A stretch of DNA of 64,000 nt, from contig NZ_LGDD01000094.1 in assembly GCF_001279695.1 (NCBI RefSeq), forward strand, positions 57,682 to 121,681, written 5' to 3'. Every line of letters starts with the position of its first letter. Within the stretch, counting starts at the first letter, position 1. Shown one piece after another: positions 18,104-26,395 of the stretch. Source of the stretch: Streptomyces sp. WM6378 (lineage in GTDB: Bacteria; Actinomycetota; Actinomycetes; Streptomycetales; Streptomycetaceae). A program made the translations under genes and the position numbers. The notes under the pieces are model-generated. The model was not told the origin of the DNA. It ran no database searches and worked only from the letters and a program-made list of their open reading frames with translations.

Positions 18104-18894
18104 CCGAGCCACCCCCCGACCTGCGCGCCCATGGGACCATCGGTCGGGATCTCAACGCTCCCGGCGAAACAGGCGGTCCGCGCGTCCTCATCGCCGACGA
18201 CGAGGAGCTCATCCGCACCGGCTTCCGCCTCATCCTCACCTCGCGCGGCATCGAAGTGGTCGGCGAGGCCGCGGACGGCGTGCAGGCCATCGCGGAGGCC
18301 CAACGGCTGCGCCCGGACGTCCTCCTGATGGACATCCGGATGCCCCACCTGAACGGCTTGGAAGCCGCCAAGCGCATCCTGCGCCTACTCCCGGACTGCC
18401 GGGTCCTCATGCTCACCACGTTCGACCTCGACAGCTACGTCTACGCAGCGCTCGCCGCCGGGGCGAGCGGCTTCCTGCTCAAGGACGTCACCGCCGCCCA
18501 CCTCGCCGCATCCGTACGGCTGATCAACACCGGCGACGCACTGCTCGCCCCCTCGATCACCCGCCGTCTGGTCGAGCGCTACGCCACCGCCCGCGGTGCC
18601 GACCAGTCCCCCGGCCAGGCTCCCCGCCCCACGGCCGGGGCCTCCGTGGTCCGCACACCCGCCATCCATCGCGACCTGGCCGCGCTGACCCCGCGTGAAC
18701 TGCAGGTGCTGGCCCTGATGGGCCGTGGCCTGTCGAACACCGACCTCGCCGAAGCCCTCACCCTCAGCGAGGCCACCGTGAAGACCCACGTCGCCCGCAT
18801 CTTCGCCAAACTCGCCCTCCGCGACCGCGCCCAAGCCGTCGTCCTGGCCTACGAAACGGGCCTGGTGACCCCTGGTGGCTCGGCCGCCGACTGA
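18100..18894 (+). CDS. LuxR/NarL-family response regulator
   Basis: The 264-residue regulator has a receiver domain with the phospho-acceptor Asp78 in LLMDIRMPHLNG, after an unusual 26-residue N-terminal extension. A LuxR-type helix-turn-helix lies near residues 195-255 (LTPRELQVLALMGRGLSNTDL). A 40-residue Pro/Ala-rich linker joins the domains. It is the partner of the upstream kinase, and the divergent ABC genes are its likely target. Confidence 0.9.
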   Translation: MTEPPPDLRAHGTIGRDLNAPGETGGPRVLIADDEELIRTGFRLILTSRGIEVVGEAADGVQAIAEAQRLRPDVLLMDIRMPHLNGLEAAKRILRLLPDCRVLMLTTFDLDSYVYAALAAGASGFLLKDVTAAHLAASVRLINTGDALLAPSITRRLVERYATARGADQSPGQAPRPTAGASVVRTPAIHRDLAALTPRELQVLALMGRGLSNTDLAEALTLSEATVKTHVARIFAKLALRDRAQAVVLAYETGLVTPGGSAAD

Positions 18895-19032
18895 CAGGCT
18901 TCCACGACGGATCGGTCCCGGCTCCGCCTCCTGGGGCGGCTCGATCAATCGCGGCAGCCACGGGGCCCTTCCGCATGCCGCCGCGAACATCCACCCATGG
19001 ACCAGTAGGGATTCCTACCCGGTGCGGTCAAG

Positions 19033-19524
19033 TTGGCATCGATCCCGTACAGCCCCGCCTACCAGCACGCCTACCGGCACGGCGTCGTGCCGACCGCGCA
19101 GCAGAACCAGGGCATCAAAGACAAGCAGAACAGCTACGCCTGGTTCAGCCCGTTCGGCTCGCTCAAGCACCGTGTCATCGGGGCGATGCTGAGGACCGTC
19201 GGCGGCGGCAAGAGCTATCCGCTGGAGCTGATGCGGCATACCGGGGCTGGCCGACCACGGCGTTCGAGGACACTCGCCGCGCCCTCACGGACGGCCACAT
19301 CCCGTACGGCTACCGGGAGGGGCAGAACGCGGCGCAGTTCTTCTGGCTCGACCTGCGGGCCTATCCGCCCCCGGCCGGGACGGCGGTGATTCCGCCAGCT
19401 GCTGTCCTGCGTCGAACCGGGCTGCTTCCGCCTGTGCAACACGGCCGTCGACACCAGCGAAGTCATGGCCTCGGTAGGCAGGGTGGCCGACCTCTTGGCG
19501 CCGTGGCGGAACGGTCGCCGTTGA
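19033..19524 (+). pseudogene. frameshifted relic of an unidentified conserved protein
   Basis: Three successive reading frames give protein-like sequence that joins end to end: YSPAYQHAYRHGVVPTAQQN...SYPLELMRH in the first frame to about 19240, then FEDTRRALTDGHIPYGYREG...FFWLDLRAYPP, then LLSCVEPGCFRLCNTAVD...WRNGRR to a TGA at 19522-19524. Single-base shifts near 19240 and 19390 would restore one reading frame of about 160 residues. A perfect terminator follows at once. I do not recognise the family. Sequencing error is an alternative to decay. Confidence 0.5.
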
Positions 19525-19534
19525 CCTTCCCGGT

Positions 19535-19561
19535 GCGGGGCGGACGCACAGTCCGCCCCGC
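19535..19561. terminator. strong bidirectional hairpin terminator
   Basis: GCGGGGCGGAC at 19535-19545 and its exact complement at 19551-19561 form an 11-bp stem with a GCACA loop. It lies 10 bp after the relic's stop codon. Confidence 0.75.
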
Positions 19562-19901
19562 CGCTCACGGGCATGACCGTGGCCATGGCGCGCTGGGCCT
19601 CCGCAGCCGCAACGGCGGCCCACGGCTATTGGCGGCATCAGGGAGCCGCCAACTCGGTCAGCCGCTGACCACAGTTCACCGGTGATCGGGCGCGACCACA
19701 GGGCGACCGTGCGCAGGAGACCGAGGCGGCACACCAGCCCGCTGGGGACCTACGCGGTCTCACGCCAGGTGGACTCGTGGGCTGCAGCTGGCGTTCGTCT
19801 CCCCACTGCCTCTCGTGGTCGGTCAATCGAGGCCGTCGACCTCGAAGCGCCAACGGGGGATTCCATCGTGCGGGTGCGGGCCATGGCCCCGTCGTCGTGC
19901 G
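19562..19901. other. intergenic region without recognisable gene
   Basis: About 340 bp between the relic's terminator and the convergent small gene. Open frames on both strands are Arg-rich shadows. I see no repeat or promoter that I would defend. Confidence 0.5.
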
Positions 19902-20210
19902 TTACGCGAGCGCGGGCGAGCCGAGCAGTGCCGAGGCGGCCTCGACCGGGGTCAGGACGGGGGCGGGCGGCGCCTCGCCGATCGAGGCGCACTTGAAGCC
20001 GAGCGTCGTCATGGCCCGTACGACTTCCTGGGCGCTGAAGTCGCGGCGGTCCTGCCGGGTGATGACCGACCCCACCTGCTTGGCGGGGTAGTGGCGGCGG
20101 CCGATCAGTACGGAGTCACCCACGAGGGGTTCGGGCTTGACGCCCTTCATGGACTCGATCACCCCGCTCTTGGTGAGGTCGAACGGGAAGCGGGCGATGA
20201 CACAGCGCAT
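19902..20210 (-). CDS. small conserved hypothetical protein (102 aa)
   Basis: The product begins MRCVIARFPFDLTKSGVIES, has a basic central part (QVGSVITRQDRRDFSAQEV) and ends in an Ala/Pro-rich tail. I recall similar small proteins next to DEAD-box helicase and cold-shock genes in Streptomyces, but have no function for them. The frame has normal codon bias with clear length. It lies 105 bp after the helicase gene on the same strand and could share its transcript. A nucleic-acid role is possible only by association. Confidence 0.6.
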   Translation of the reverse strand: MRCVIARFPFDLTKSGVIESMKGVKPEPLVGDSVLIGRRHYPAKQVGSVITRQDRRDFSAQEVVRAMTTLGFKCASIGEAPPAPVLTPVEAASALLGSPALA

Positions 20211-20315
20211 GTTGCCTCACAGAGAGAGGAGGGGCGGCCCGAGGGGGCCTGGCGGGAGATGGCTTGAGAGGGAACGACGCCCGGTGCCTGAGGGGCGACC
20301 GGTACGTGAACGGGC

Positions 20316-21830
20316 TTACGCCGCGGCGTTGTTGGCGCCGGAGGTCGGCTGACCGGCGCCGCGCGCGGACTGGCCGACGCGCCGCCGGTCCTGGGACATG
20401 CGGCTGCGGCGGCCGCGGGACGAGGCGGCGCTGCGCCGGGAGCGTTCCACGACGGGCACGCTGATCGTGACCGGGATGCCCGAGGGGGTCTGGGCGCCCG
20501 TGATGCGGCTCAACTCGGCGTCCCCGGACCGCACTTGGGTGATCTGCGGAACGATGCGAGCGGTGGCCATCAGGCGGCTCATGTCGCGGCGCTGGTTGGG
20601 CGTGACGAGGGTGACGACGCTGCCGGACTCGCCGGCGCGGGCGGTCCGGCCGCCGCGGTGCAGGTAGTCCTTGTGGTCGCTGGGCGGGTCGACGTTGACG
20701 ACCAGGTCGAGGTTGTCGATGTGGATGCCGCGGGCGGCGACGTTGGTGGCCACGAGCGCCGTCACATGACCGGTCTTGAACTGGGCCAGGGTCCGGGTGC
20801 GCTGCGGCTGGGACTTGCCGCCGTGCAGCGCGGCGGCGCGCACCCCGCTGTTCAGCAGGTGCTCGGTCAGCCGGTCGACGGCGTGCTTGGTGTCCAGGAA
20901 CAGGATCACCCGGCCGTCGCGGGCCGCGATCTCGGTGGCCGCCCGGTTCTTGTCGGCGCCGTGTACGTGCAGCACGTGGTGCTCCATCGTGGTGACCGCG
21001 CCCGCCGACGGGTCGACGGAGTGGACGACCGGGTCGGACAGGTAGCGGCGGACGAGGAGGTCGACGTTGCGGTCCAGGGTGGCCGAGAACAGCATCCGCT
21101 GGCCGTCCGGACGTACCTGGTCGAGGAGCTCGGTGACCTGCGGCATGAAGCCCATGTCGGCCATCTGGTCGGCCTCGTCGAGGACGGTGACGGCGACCTG
21201 GTCGAGGCGGCAGTCGCCCCGGTCGATCAGGTCCTTCAGGCGGCCCGGGGTCGCGACGACGATCTCCACGCCGGAGCGCAGCGCACTGGACTGCTTGCCG
21301 ATCGGCATGCCCCCGACCACCGTGGCGAGGCGCAGCCGCACGGAGCGGGCGTACGGCATGAGTGCGGCGGTGACCTGCTGGGCGAGCTCGCGGGTGGGGA
21401 CGAGGACCAGCGCGAGCGGCCGGCGGGGTTCGGCCCGCAGGCCGGCGGTGCGGGCGAGCAGGGCGAGGCCGAAGGCGAGGGTCTTGCCCGAGCCGGTGCG
21501 GCCGCGGCCCAGGACGTCCCGGCCTGCGAGCGAGTTCGGCAGGGTCGCCCCCTGGATCGGGAACGGCACGCTCATGCCTTCGCGGCCGAGCGCGGCCAGC
21601 AGCTGCTCCGGCATCGCGAGATCGGCGAAGGCTTCGACGGCGGGCAGCGCGGGGGTGGTCGTCACCGGCAGCGCGAATTCGCCCTGCGCGGCGGAGGGCC
21701 GTCGGCCGTAGCCGCCCGAACGGCCGGCGGAGCCGGGGCGGCCACCGCCCCTGGGGGTGCCGGAAATTCCGGAGCGGGTACGGGTTCGGGAGAAGCGGTC
21801 GTTCGGGGCGTTCGTACGGGTGCGGTTCAC
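20316..21830 (-). CDS. DEAD-box RNA helicase
   Basis: The 504-residue helicase has an Arg/Gly-rich N-terminus and the Q-motif region (PFPIQGATLPNSLAGRD). Motif I is GRTGSGKT (110-117), followed by TPGRLKDL, VLDEADQMADMG, SAT, and motif VI HRGGRTARAG. The C-terminal tail is basic. Such helicases unwind structured RNA, often at low temperature, and this one lies beside a cold-shock gene. I choose GTG 21830 because GGAAGG precedes it by 8 nt; an earlier in-frame ATG at 21854 lacks a signal. Confidence 0.92.
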   Translation of the reverse strand: MNRTRTNAPNDRFSRTRTRSGISGTPRGGGRPGSAGRSGGYGRRPSAAQGEFALPVTTTPALPAVEAFADLAMPEQLLAALGREGMSVPFPIQGATLPNSLAGRDVLGRGRTGSGKTLAFGLALLARTAGLRAEPRRPLALVLVPTRELAQQVTAALMPYARSVRLRLATVVGGMPIGKQSSALRSGVEIVVATPGRLKDLIDRGDCRLDQVAVTVLDEADQMADMGFMPQVTELLDQVRPDGQRMLFSATLDRNVDLLVRRYLSDPVVHSVDPSAGAVTTMEHHVLHVHGADKNRAATEIAARDGRVILFLDTKHAVDRLTEHLLNSGVRAAALHGGKSQPQRTRTLAQFKTGHVTALVATNVAARGIHIDNLDLVVNVDPPSDHKDYLHRGGRTARAGESGSVVTLVTPNQRRDMSRLMATARIVPQITQVRSGDAELSRITGAQTPSGIPVTISVPVVERSRRSAASSRGRRSRMSQDRRRVGQSARGAGQPTSGANNAAA

Positions 21831-22079
21831 GGGGAACCTTCCTTGATGAGGCACGTATCAAGGAATTCCCGGAAATCGAACGGAACAGGGAATCGCGAGA
21901 ACGAGCCAAGCGGATGCGAGGGCGAATCGGGGCCGCGCCGACATATGCGGGGCAGTCGCCGGATCGCCGAGCTGGCGAGTCGTCGGCGCCTGGAATTAGG
22001 GTGGGCCCGGCTGCCCGGACGGGCGGAAAATTCGCCGCGGACACGGCACGGCGCGGGCACTGTGCCCGGAAATGCAACG

Positions 22080-22115
22080 AGCTGGGGCCCGCACCCCAAG
22101 GTGCGGGCCCCAGCT
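22080..22115 (-). terminator. perfect 16-bp terminator of the cold-shock gene
   Basis: Sixteen bases at 22080-22095 pair exactly with 22100-22115 around a CCAA loop. The hairpin starts 18 bp after the cold-shock stop codon. Confidence 0.85.
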
Positions 22116-22133
22116 ACGAAGTACGCGTCGGCG

Positions 22134-22337
22134 TCAGGCGGGAACGATGTTCTCGGCCGTCGGGCCCTTCTGGCCCTGCGCGATGTCGAAGTTCACCTTC
22201 TGGCCTTCCTGAAGCTCGCGGAAGCCCTGGGCGGCGATGTTCGAGTAGTGGGCGAACACGTCCGGACCGCCACCGTCCTGCTCGATGAAGCCGAAGCCCT
22301 TTTCCGCGTTGAACCACTTCACGGTACCAGCAGCCAT
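22134..22337 (-). CDS. cold-shock protein, CspA family
   Basis: The 67-residue protein is a single cold-shock domain with RNP1 (KGFGFIEQ) and RNP2 (DVFAHYS); it binds single-stranded RNA and DNA as an RNA chaperone. ATG 22337 has GAAGGAG 7 nt upstream, so 15 further in-frame codons are not used. More than 180 bp of AT-richer DNA upstream suggest a long leader, which is typical for cold-shock genes. It precedes the DEAD-box helicase gene on the same strand, with its own terminator between them. Confidence 0.95.
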   Translation of the reverse strand: MAAGTVKWFNAEKGFGFIEQDGGGPDVFAHYSNIAAQGFRELQEGQKVNFDIAQGQKGPTAENIVPA

Positions 22338-22701
22338 GTCAATCTCCTTCGGGGCATTTCCCGGAGTCCGCACCGTGCGCACTCCGCGTCACTGCGATGA
22401 TTACCCCGCCGGATCATGACCGGACATACAAAAATGCGCTCACCGGCACGAGCGGCCGACAAGGGCACCTGAAGTTTCGGGAACCACAACTGCAACTGAT
22501 ATCGACAGTAGCACGCCCTCATCGCCGGGGACCGGAAAAATAATTAAACTCCGCCAGCCACATGAAAACCGGCACCGCGCCCTATGTCGATTTCTCTCTT
22601 CGCGGCGACAGATATGGGAGTCTCGCGCTCATGGCGGACGAGGGAGTGCGGGTGCGGGGCTGTGCGACGGGCGGGGTGCTGAACCGGCCCTGGAACACGC
22701 C
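22338..22701. other. divergent upstream region of cold-shock gene
   Basis: About 360 bp between the cold-shock gene and a plus-strand secreted protein gene. It is clearly less GC-rich than the rest (for example around 22530-22620), as expected for a structured 5' leader and promoters. I cannot assign exact -35/-10 boxes. Confidence 0.45.
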
Positions 22702-23790
22702 GTGTTGAGGCGGTCGGTGGTGTGGTGGGCGGCCGTCGGCGCCGTGCTCGGAGGGCAGGCGCTGATGGGCCGGCCACCCGGCGCGCAGGCCGCCGCCCGG
22801 AAAGCGCCCGACGGTCTCGTGGTGACGAAGGTGGGCGATCTGACCGGTCCTGGGATCACGTCGCGGTTCGGGATGGAGGCCGCTGACCTGGGGATTTCCG
22901 CCCGAACCCCGGACGGACGGCTGTTGTTCGTGTTCGGGGACACGTTCGAGGAGGCGCGGGTGGGCGGCGAAGGGTGGCGTTCGCCCGTAGCGCTCTACGC
23001 ACGCATGCTGCCGGGCGGGGAGGTGGTCTGGACCGGCGCGGTGGGCGGGCGGTACGCACAGCAGTTGAGGCAGTACCGTCACGACGGCTCCGAGCTGACG
23101 ACCGTGCTGCCCACCGACGTCATCACCATCGGCACGGACATGTATCTGCACGTCGCGGTGCACCAGGGCTTCGGGAACGTGCGCTGGAGCGAGATCTGGC
23201 GTTCGCGCGACTCGGGGGCCACCTGGCACCCCACCGACGCCCGCTTCCCCGGCGGCCTGCACGGCGGGTGCTTCCAGCTGCTCACCTGGGGGCTCGGCGA
23301 CGACGGGTACGTGTACGCGTACTCGACCGGGTTCCAGCGGGACAAGCCGGCCATCCTCCACCGCGTCCCCAAGGACCGGATCACCGACCCGGCCGCCTAC
23401 CAGCCGTGGGGCCGGGCCGGGGGCACCTGGGCCTGGGGCAACCCGCCCACCCCCGTCCTGCACGGCAGGATCGGCGAGATGTGCCTGCGCCCGCTCGAAG
23501 ACCGGTGGCTCCTGACCTGGTTCGACGCGGGCGAATACCGGATCGACGCGCTCGTCCTGGACACCCCCATGTCCGCGCACCACACCCCGGCCGCGCGCCG
23601 CAGGACCCTGATCCGGGGAGGAACCTGGACGAGCGAGGACGCTACGCACGTGGCCCAGCTGTACGGCGGCTACATCATCCCCGGATCGACCCTCGACGAC
23701 CTGCACCTGTCGGTGAGCCAGTGGAACACGGCGGAGGGGTGGCCCTACCGCGCGATGCACTTCCGGATCCGCGGCGACCTGCTGTTCTGA
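22702..23790 (+). CDS. secreted DUF4185 domain protein
   Basis: The 362-residue product has an N-terminal signal-like segment (RRSVVWWAAVGAVLGGQALM, cleavage likely after AQA near residue 30). A beta-propeller-like DUF4185 domain follows, with repeats such as LLFVFGDTFEEA, SEIWRSRDSGATW and GYIIPGSTLDDLHLSVSQW. These folds are related to five-bladed propeller glycosidases and exo-acting hydrolases; several members act on cell-wall arabinan. The substrate here is unknown. The GTG start has only a weak ribosome binding site. Confidence 0.75.
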   Translation: MLRRSVVWWAAVGAVLGGQALMGRPPGAQAAARKAPDGLVVTKVGDLTGPGITSRFGMEAADLGISARTPDGRLLFVFGDTFEEARVGGEGWRSPVALYARMLPGGEVVWTGAVGGRYAQQLRQYRHDGSELTTVLPTDVITIGTDMYLHVAVHQGFGNVRWSEIWRSRDSGATWHPTDARFPGGLHGGCFQLLTWGLGDDGYVYAYSTGFQRDKPAILHRVPKDRITDPAAYQPWGRAGGTWAWGNPPTPVLHGRIGEMCLRPLEDRWLLTWFDAGEYRIDALVLDTPMSAHHTPAARRRTLIRGGTWTSEDATHVAQLYGGYIIPGSTLDDLHLSVSQWNTAEGWPYRAMHFRIRGDLLF

Positions 23791-23807
23791 CGCGGGGCTG
23801 CCTCGGC

Positions 23808-24248
23808 TCAGTGGGCGAGTTCGGGCTCCCGCGGGAAGAGGTCCCGCTGCGAGGGGCCGCCCGGGGCGGTGGCGCTGGACATCAGACGGGCGGCCTCCGC
23901 CTTGGCCGTCAGGGGCGGGACGACCAGCAGATCCCATCTGCCCCGTCCGGGGGCGAGCAGGCAGATCGTGTTGGGGGTGTGGCGGCCGGTGGCCCGGTGC
24001 AAGCGGATCACGTGGTTGGCGACGAGGATGCGGCCGGGGAAGGCCGACCACATGCCGGGGTTCACGGCCACCTGAGCGATCTGCGGCCACGAGTGGGGCA
24101 ACGCGTGGATCAGGGAAGGGAGTTCGGCCGTCAGGTCGTCGGTGCGGGGCCACCAGGCACCGTCGATGAGGTACGGGCCAGCCGTGGGCGGTGTCAGGCG
24201 CAGGCGTACCGGGCGCAGGGACGAAGCGGAGCGGAGTGTGGTGGTCAT
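23808..24248 (-). CDS. DUF5994 family protein (first copy)
   Basis: The 146-residue protein contains the family hallmark GAWWPRTDDLTAELPSLIHAL, then IAQVAVNPGMWSAFPGRI and WDLLVVPPLT. DUF5994 proteins are common in actinomycetes and have no assigned role. ATG 24248 follows GAAGGG at about 8 nt. A paralogue lies at 25593-26180, with the SPFH protein and a small membrane protein in between, all on one strand. Confidence 0.75.
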   Translation of the reverse strand: MTTTLRSASSLRPVRLRLTPPTAGPYLIDGAWWPRTDDLTAELPSLIHALPHSWPQIAQVAVNPGMWSAFPGRILVANHVIRLHRATGRHTPNTICLLAPGRGRWDLLVVPPLTAKAEAARLMSSATAPGGPSQRDLFPREPELAH

Positions 24249-24342
24249 GGCGGGCCCTTCGTTCGGGATGGGGATGCGGCCGATCGGCCCGGGTCTGCGA
24301 GCTCTGGTGGTGGGACGGGGCCGTAGGAGGACCGGCCCCTCG

Positions 24343-25233
24343 TCACCCCACTCTCTGGCTCGGGCCTGGTTTGTTGTTGGGGCCCGGCTCGTGGACGGCT
24401 TCAGCCTTGGCCGGATCGACCGGGTCCGATGTCGGGGGCAGGGGCGGTGTCGGCGTACCGGCTGCCGCCGATTCCCTGCTGAGGAACGCGCCCAGTTCAC
24501 CGATCGTGCTCATCAGCGGCGCCGGGAAGACGACGGTCGTGTTCTTGTCGACGCCGATCTCCACCAGGCTCTGCAGATTGCGGAGTTGGAGGGCGAGCGG
24601 GTGCGCCATCATCGTGTCCGAGGCGTCTCCGAGTGCCGCGGCGGCGAGCGATTCGCCCTCGGCGTTGATGATTTTGGCGCGCTTCTCCCGCTCGGCCTCG
24701 GCCTGGCGGGCCATCGCGCGCTTCATGCTGTCGGGCAGTTGGATGTCCTTGAGTTCGACCAGGGTGACCTCGACGCCCCACTCGGCGGTGGCGACGTCGA
24801 GGATCTCGCGGATGCCCAGGTTGATGCGGTCGGTCTCCGACAGCGTCTCGTCCAGGGTGTGCTGGCCGACGACCTTGCGCAGGGTGGTCTGCGCGATCTG
24901 GTTGATCGCGGCGTGCACGTTCTCGATGGCGATGACCGACTTCACGGCGTCCACGACGCGGAAGTACGCCACGGCCGACACGTCCACGCTGACGTTGTCG
25001 CGCGTGATGATGCCCTGCGACTGGATCGGCATCGTCACGATGCGCAGCGACACCCGGTGCAGCACGTCGACGAACGGGATGATGGTCCGCAGACCGGGCG
25101 TGCGGGTGCCGGCCAGCCGGCCGAGCCGGAAGAGCACTCCTTGCTCGTACTGCTTGACGATCTTGAGGGCCATGGCGAGCGCCAGCAGGAGCAGGATGAC
25201 GACGACGATGACGAGGGTGATCAGAAGCTGCAT
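24343..25233 (-). CDS. SPFH/band-7 (stomatin-like) membrane protein
   Basis: The 296-residue protein has one N-terminal membrane helix (residues 3-23) and the band-7 domain ([49 protein letters not shown]). A charged helix with [22 protein letters not shown] precedes a Pro-rich tail. Stomatin-like proteins form ring oligomers in membrane microdomains and control partners such as proteases. ATG follows GGAG at good distance. The neighbouring small one-helix protein may be a partner. Confidence 0.88.
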   Translation of the reverse strand: MQLLITLVIVVVILLLLALAMALKIVKQYEQGVLFRLGRLAGTRTPGLRTIIPFVDVLHRVSLRIVTMPIQSQGIITRDNVSVDVSAVAYFRVVDAVKSVIAIENVHAAINQIAQTTLRKVVGQHTLDETLSETDRINLGIREILDVATAEWGVEVTLVELKDIQLPDSMKRAMARQAEAEREKRAKIINAEGESLAAAALGDASDTMMAHPLALQLRNLQSLVEIGVDKNTTVVFPAPLMSTIGELGAFLSRESAAAGTPTPPLPPTSDPVDPAKAEAVHEPGPNNKPGPSQRVG

Positions 25234-25314
25234 GGTGCCGCTCCAATGGATGGGGAGCCCGGGGATCCTGAGCGGAGCCCCGAGGTCGCGTCACGGGGGG
25301 GGACGCGTCACGGA

Positions 25315-25596
25315 TCAACTGCCGTGTTCCTGGCGGATGCGGCGCCGGGGGCGGAGGCGTCCGCGACCGCCCTCGCGCTGGTCGCGTCGGGCCGGGACGG
25401 CCGGGGCGTCGAAACGGCCGGGAACCGGTTGCGCGCCGCCGTCGGGTCCTCCCCGGCCGCCGGGCTGCAGCCGGCTGTAGTGGTGCACGGCGATCCGGTC
25501 GGCGTGCTGGGCGTTGAGCCGGTGGATGACGTACGCCGCCAGGACGATCAGGATCAGCATGACGGCGATGGTCAGGGCCGTGGTCATGGTGATCAC
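25315..25596 (-). CDS. small single-span membrane protein
   Basis: This product of at most 93 residues has one hydrophobic helix near residues 6-24 (TIAVMLILIVLAAYVIHRL) and a basic Gly/Arg-rich cytoplasmic tail. A GTG at 25596 overlaps the upstream DUF5994 stop by 4 nt; ATG 25587 is an alternative. I do not recognise a family. Position between DUF5994 and the SPFH gene suggests they act together. Confidence 0.6.
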   Translation of the reverse strand: MITMTTALTIAVMLILIVLAAYVIHRLNAQHADRIAVHHYSRLQPGGRGGPDGGAQPVPGRFDAPAVPARRDQREGGRGRLRPRRRIRQEHGS

Positions 25597-26180
25597 ATCC
25601 CGACCAGGAGGCGGCTGGGCCGGTCCGGCACGCCGATGTGCGTCGAGGTGGCGCCGCCCTCGTACTCCTTCGACTCGTCGGGATCCAGTGCCCGGCCGAC
25701 CGCCGTGGTGCCGTGGCGGACTTCCTCCTCCGCGATGAGCGCGCTCGCGGTCAGCGGACGGCCGGCCGCGTCGGTCGCGGCGGCCATCAGGCGGGCGGCC
25801 GCGTCGGCGCTGGTGTGCGGCGGGATGACCAGCAGGTCGTAGCGTCCGGCACTGTAGGAAAGCAGCAGGAGCTTGTGCGGGTCCTGCTCCTTGAACCAGC
25901 CTGCCTTCACCACGTGTCCGGCGACGGGGATCTTCCGCGGGATGACCGGCCAGTGCTCGGGGTTCACGGCGATGCGGGTGATCCGGCTCCCCAAGGCGTC
26001 ATCAAGTACCGCGACGAGGGCGGGGAGTTCACGCAGAAGGTCGCGGGAGCGCGGCCACCAGGCACCGTCCAGGAGCCCGGGGGGTGCGTCGGGAGATTTC
26101 AGCATCACACGGGCCGCCGGACCTGCGAGCGCTTCGCGCTGCGGACGGTGCACGTCGATGTCGGTGATGGTCGCGATCAT
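25593..26180 (-). CDS. DUF5994 family protein (second copy)
   Basis: This product of about 195 residues carries the same core as the first copy (GAWWPRSRDLLRELPALVAVL, RITRIAVNPEHWP, YDLLVIPPHTSADAAARLM) plus a longer acidic C-terminus with ESKEYEGGA. The start is uncertain: ATG 26180 gives the best family fit, ATG 26255 is also open, and neither has a strong ribosome binding site. It heads the minus-strand group that includes the SPFH protein. Confidence 0.68.
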   Translation of the reverse strand: MIATITDIDVHRPQREALAGPAARVMLKSPDAPPGLLDGAWWPRSRDLLRELPALVAVLDDALGSRITRIAVNPEHWPVIPRKIPVAGHVVKAGWFKEQDPHKLLLLSYSAGRYDLLVIPPHTSADAAARLMAAATDAAGRPLTASALIAEEEVRHGTTAVGRALDPDESKEYEGGATSTHIGVPDRPSRLLVGM

Positions 26181-26395
26181 GGCGCGAACCCGTCTCCAGG
26201 CCGCCGCCCGTGGACGCGGCCCGGTGTCATTGCTCACCGAGAACGACGTCAGCATGGAGGCCAGTGTGCGAAATACTCCCGGTACTCCGACAGTACTCCG
26301 CGGTGGGGCCGGACGGACGAGTACTGCGGAGAACGTTGGAGCGGACCCCGCCGCCGGTCCGCGAGACTTCCTCGCGGACCGGCCGGGGCGACGGG

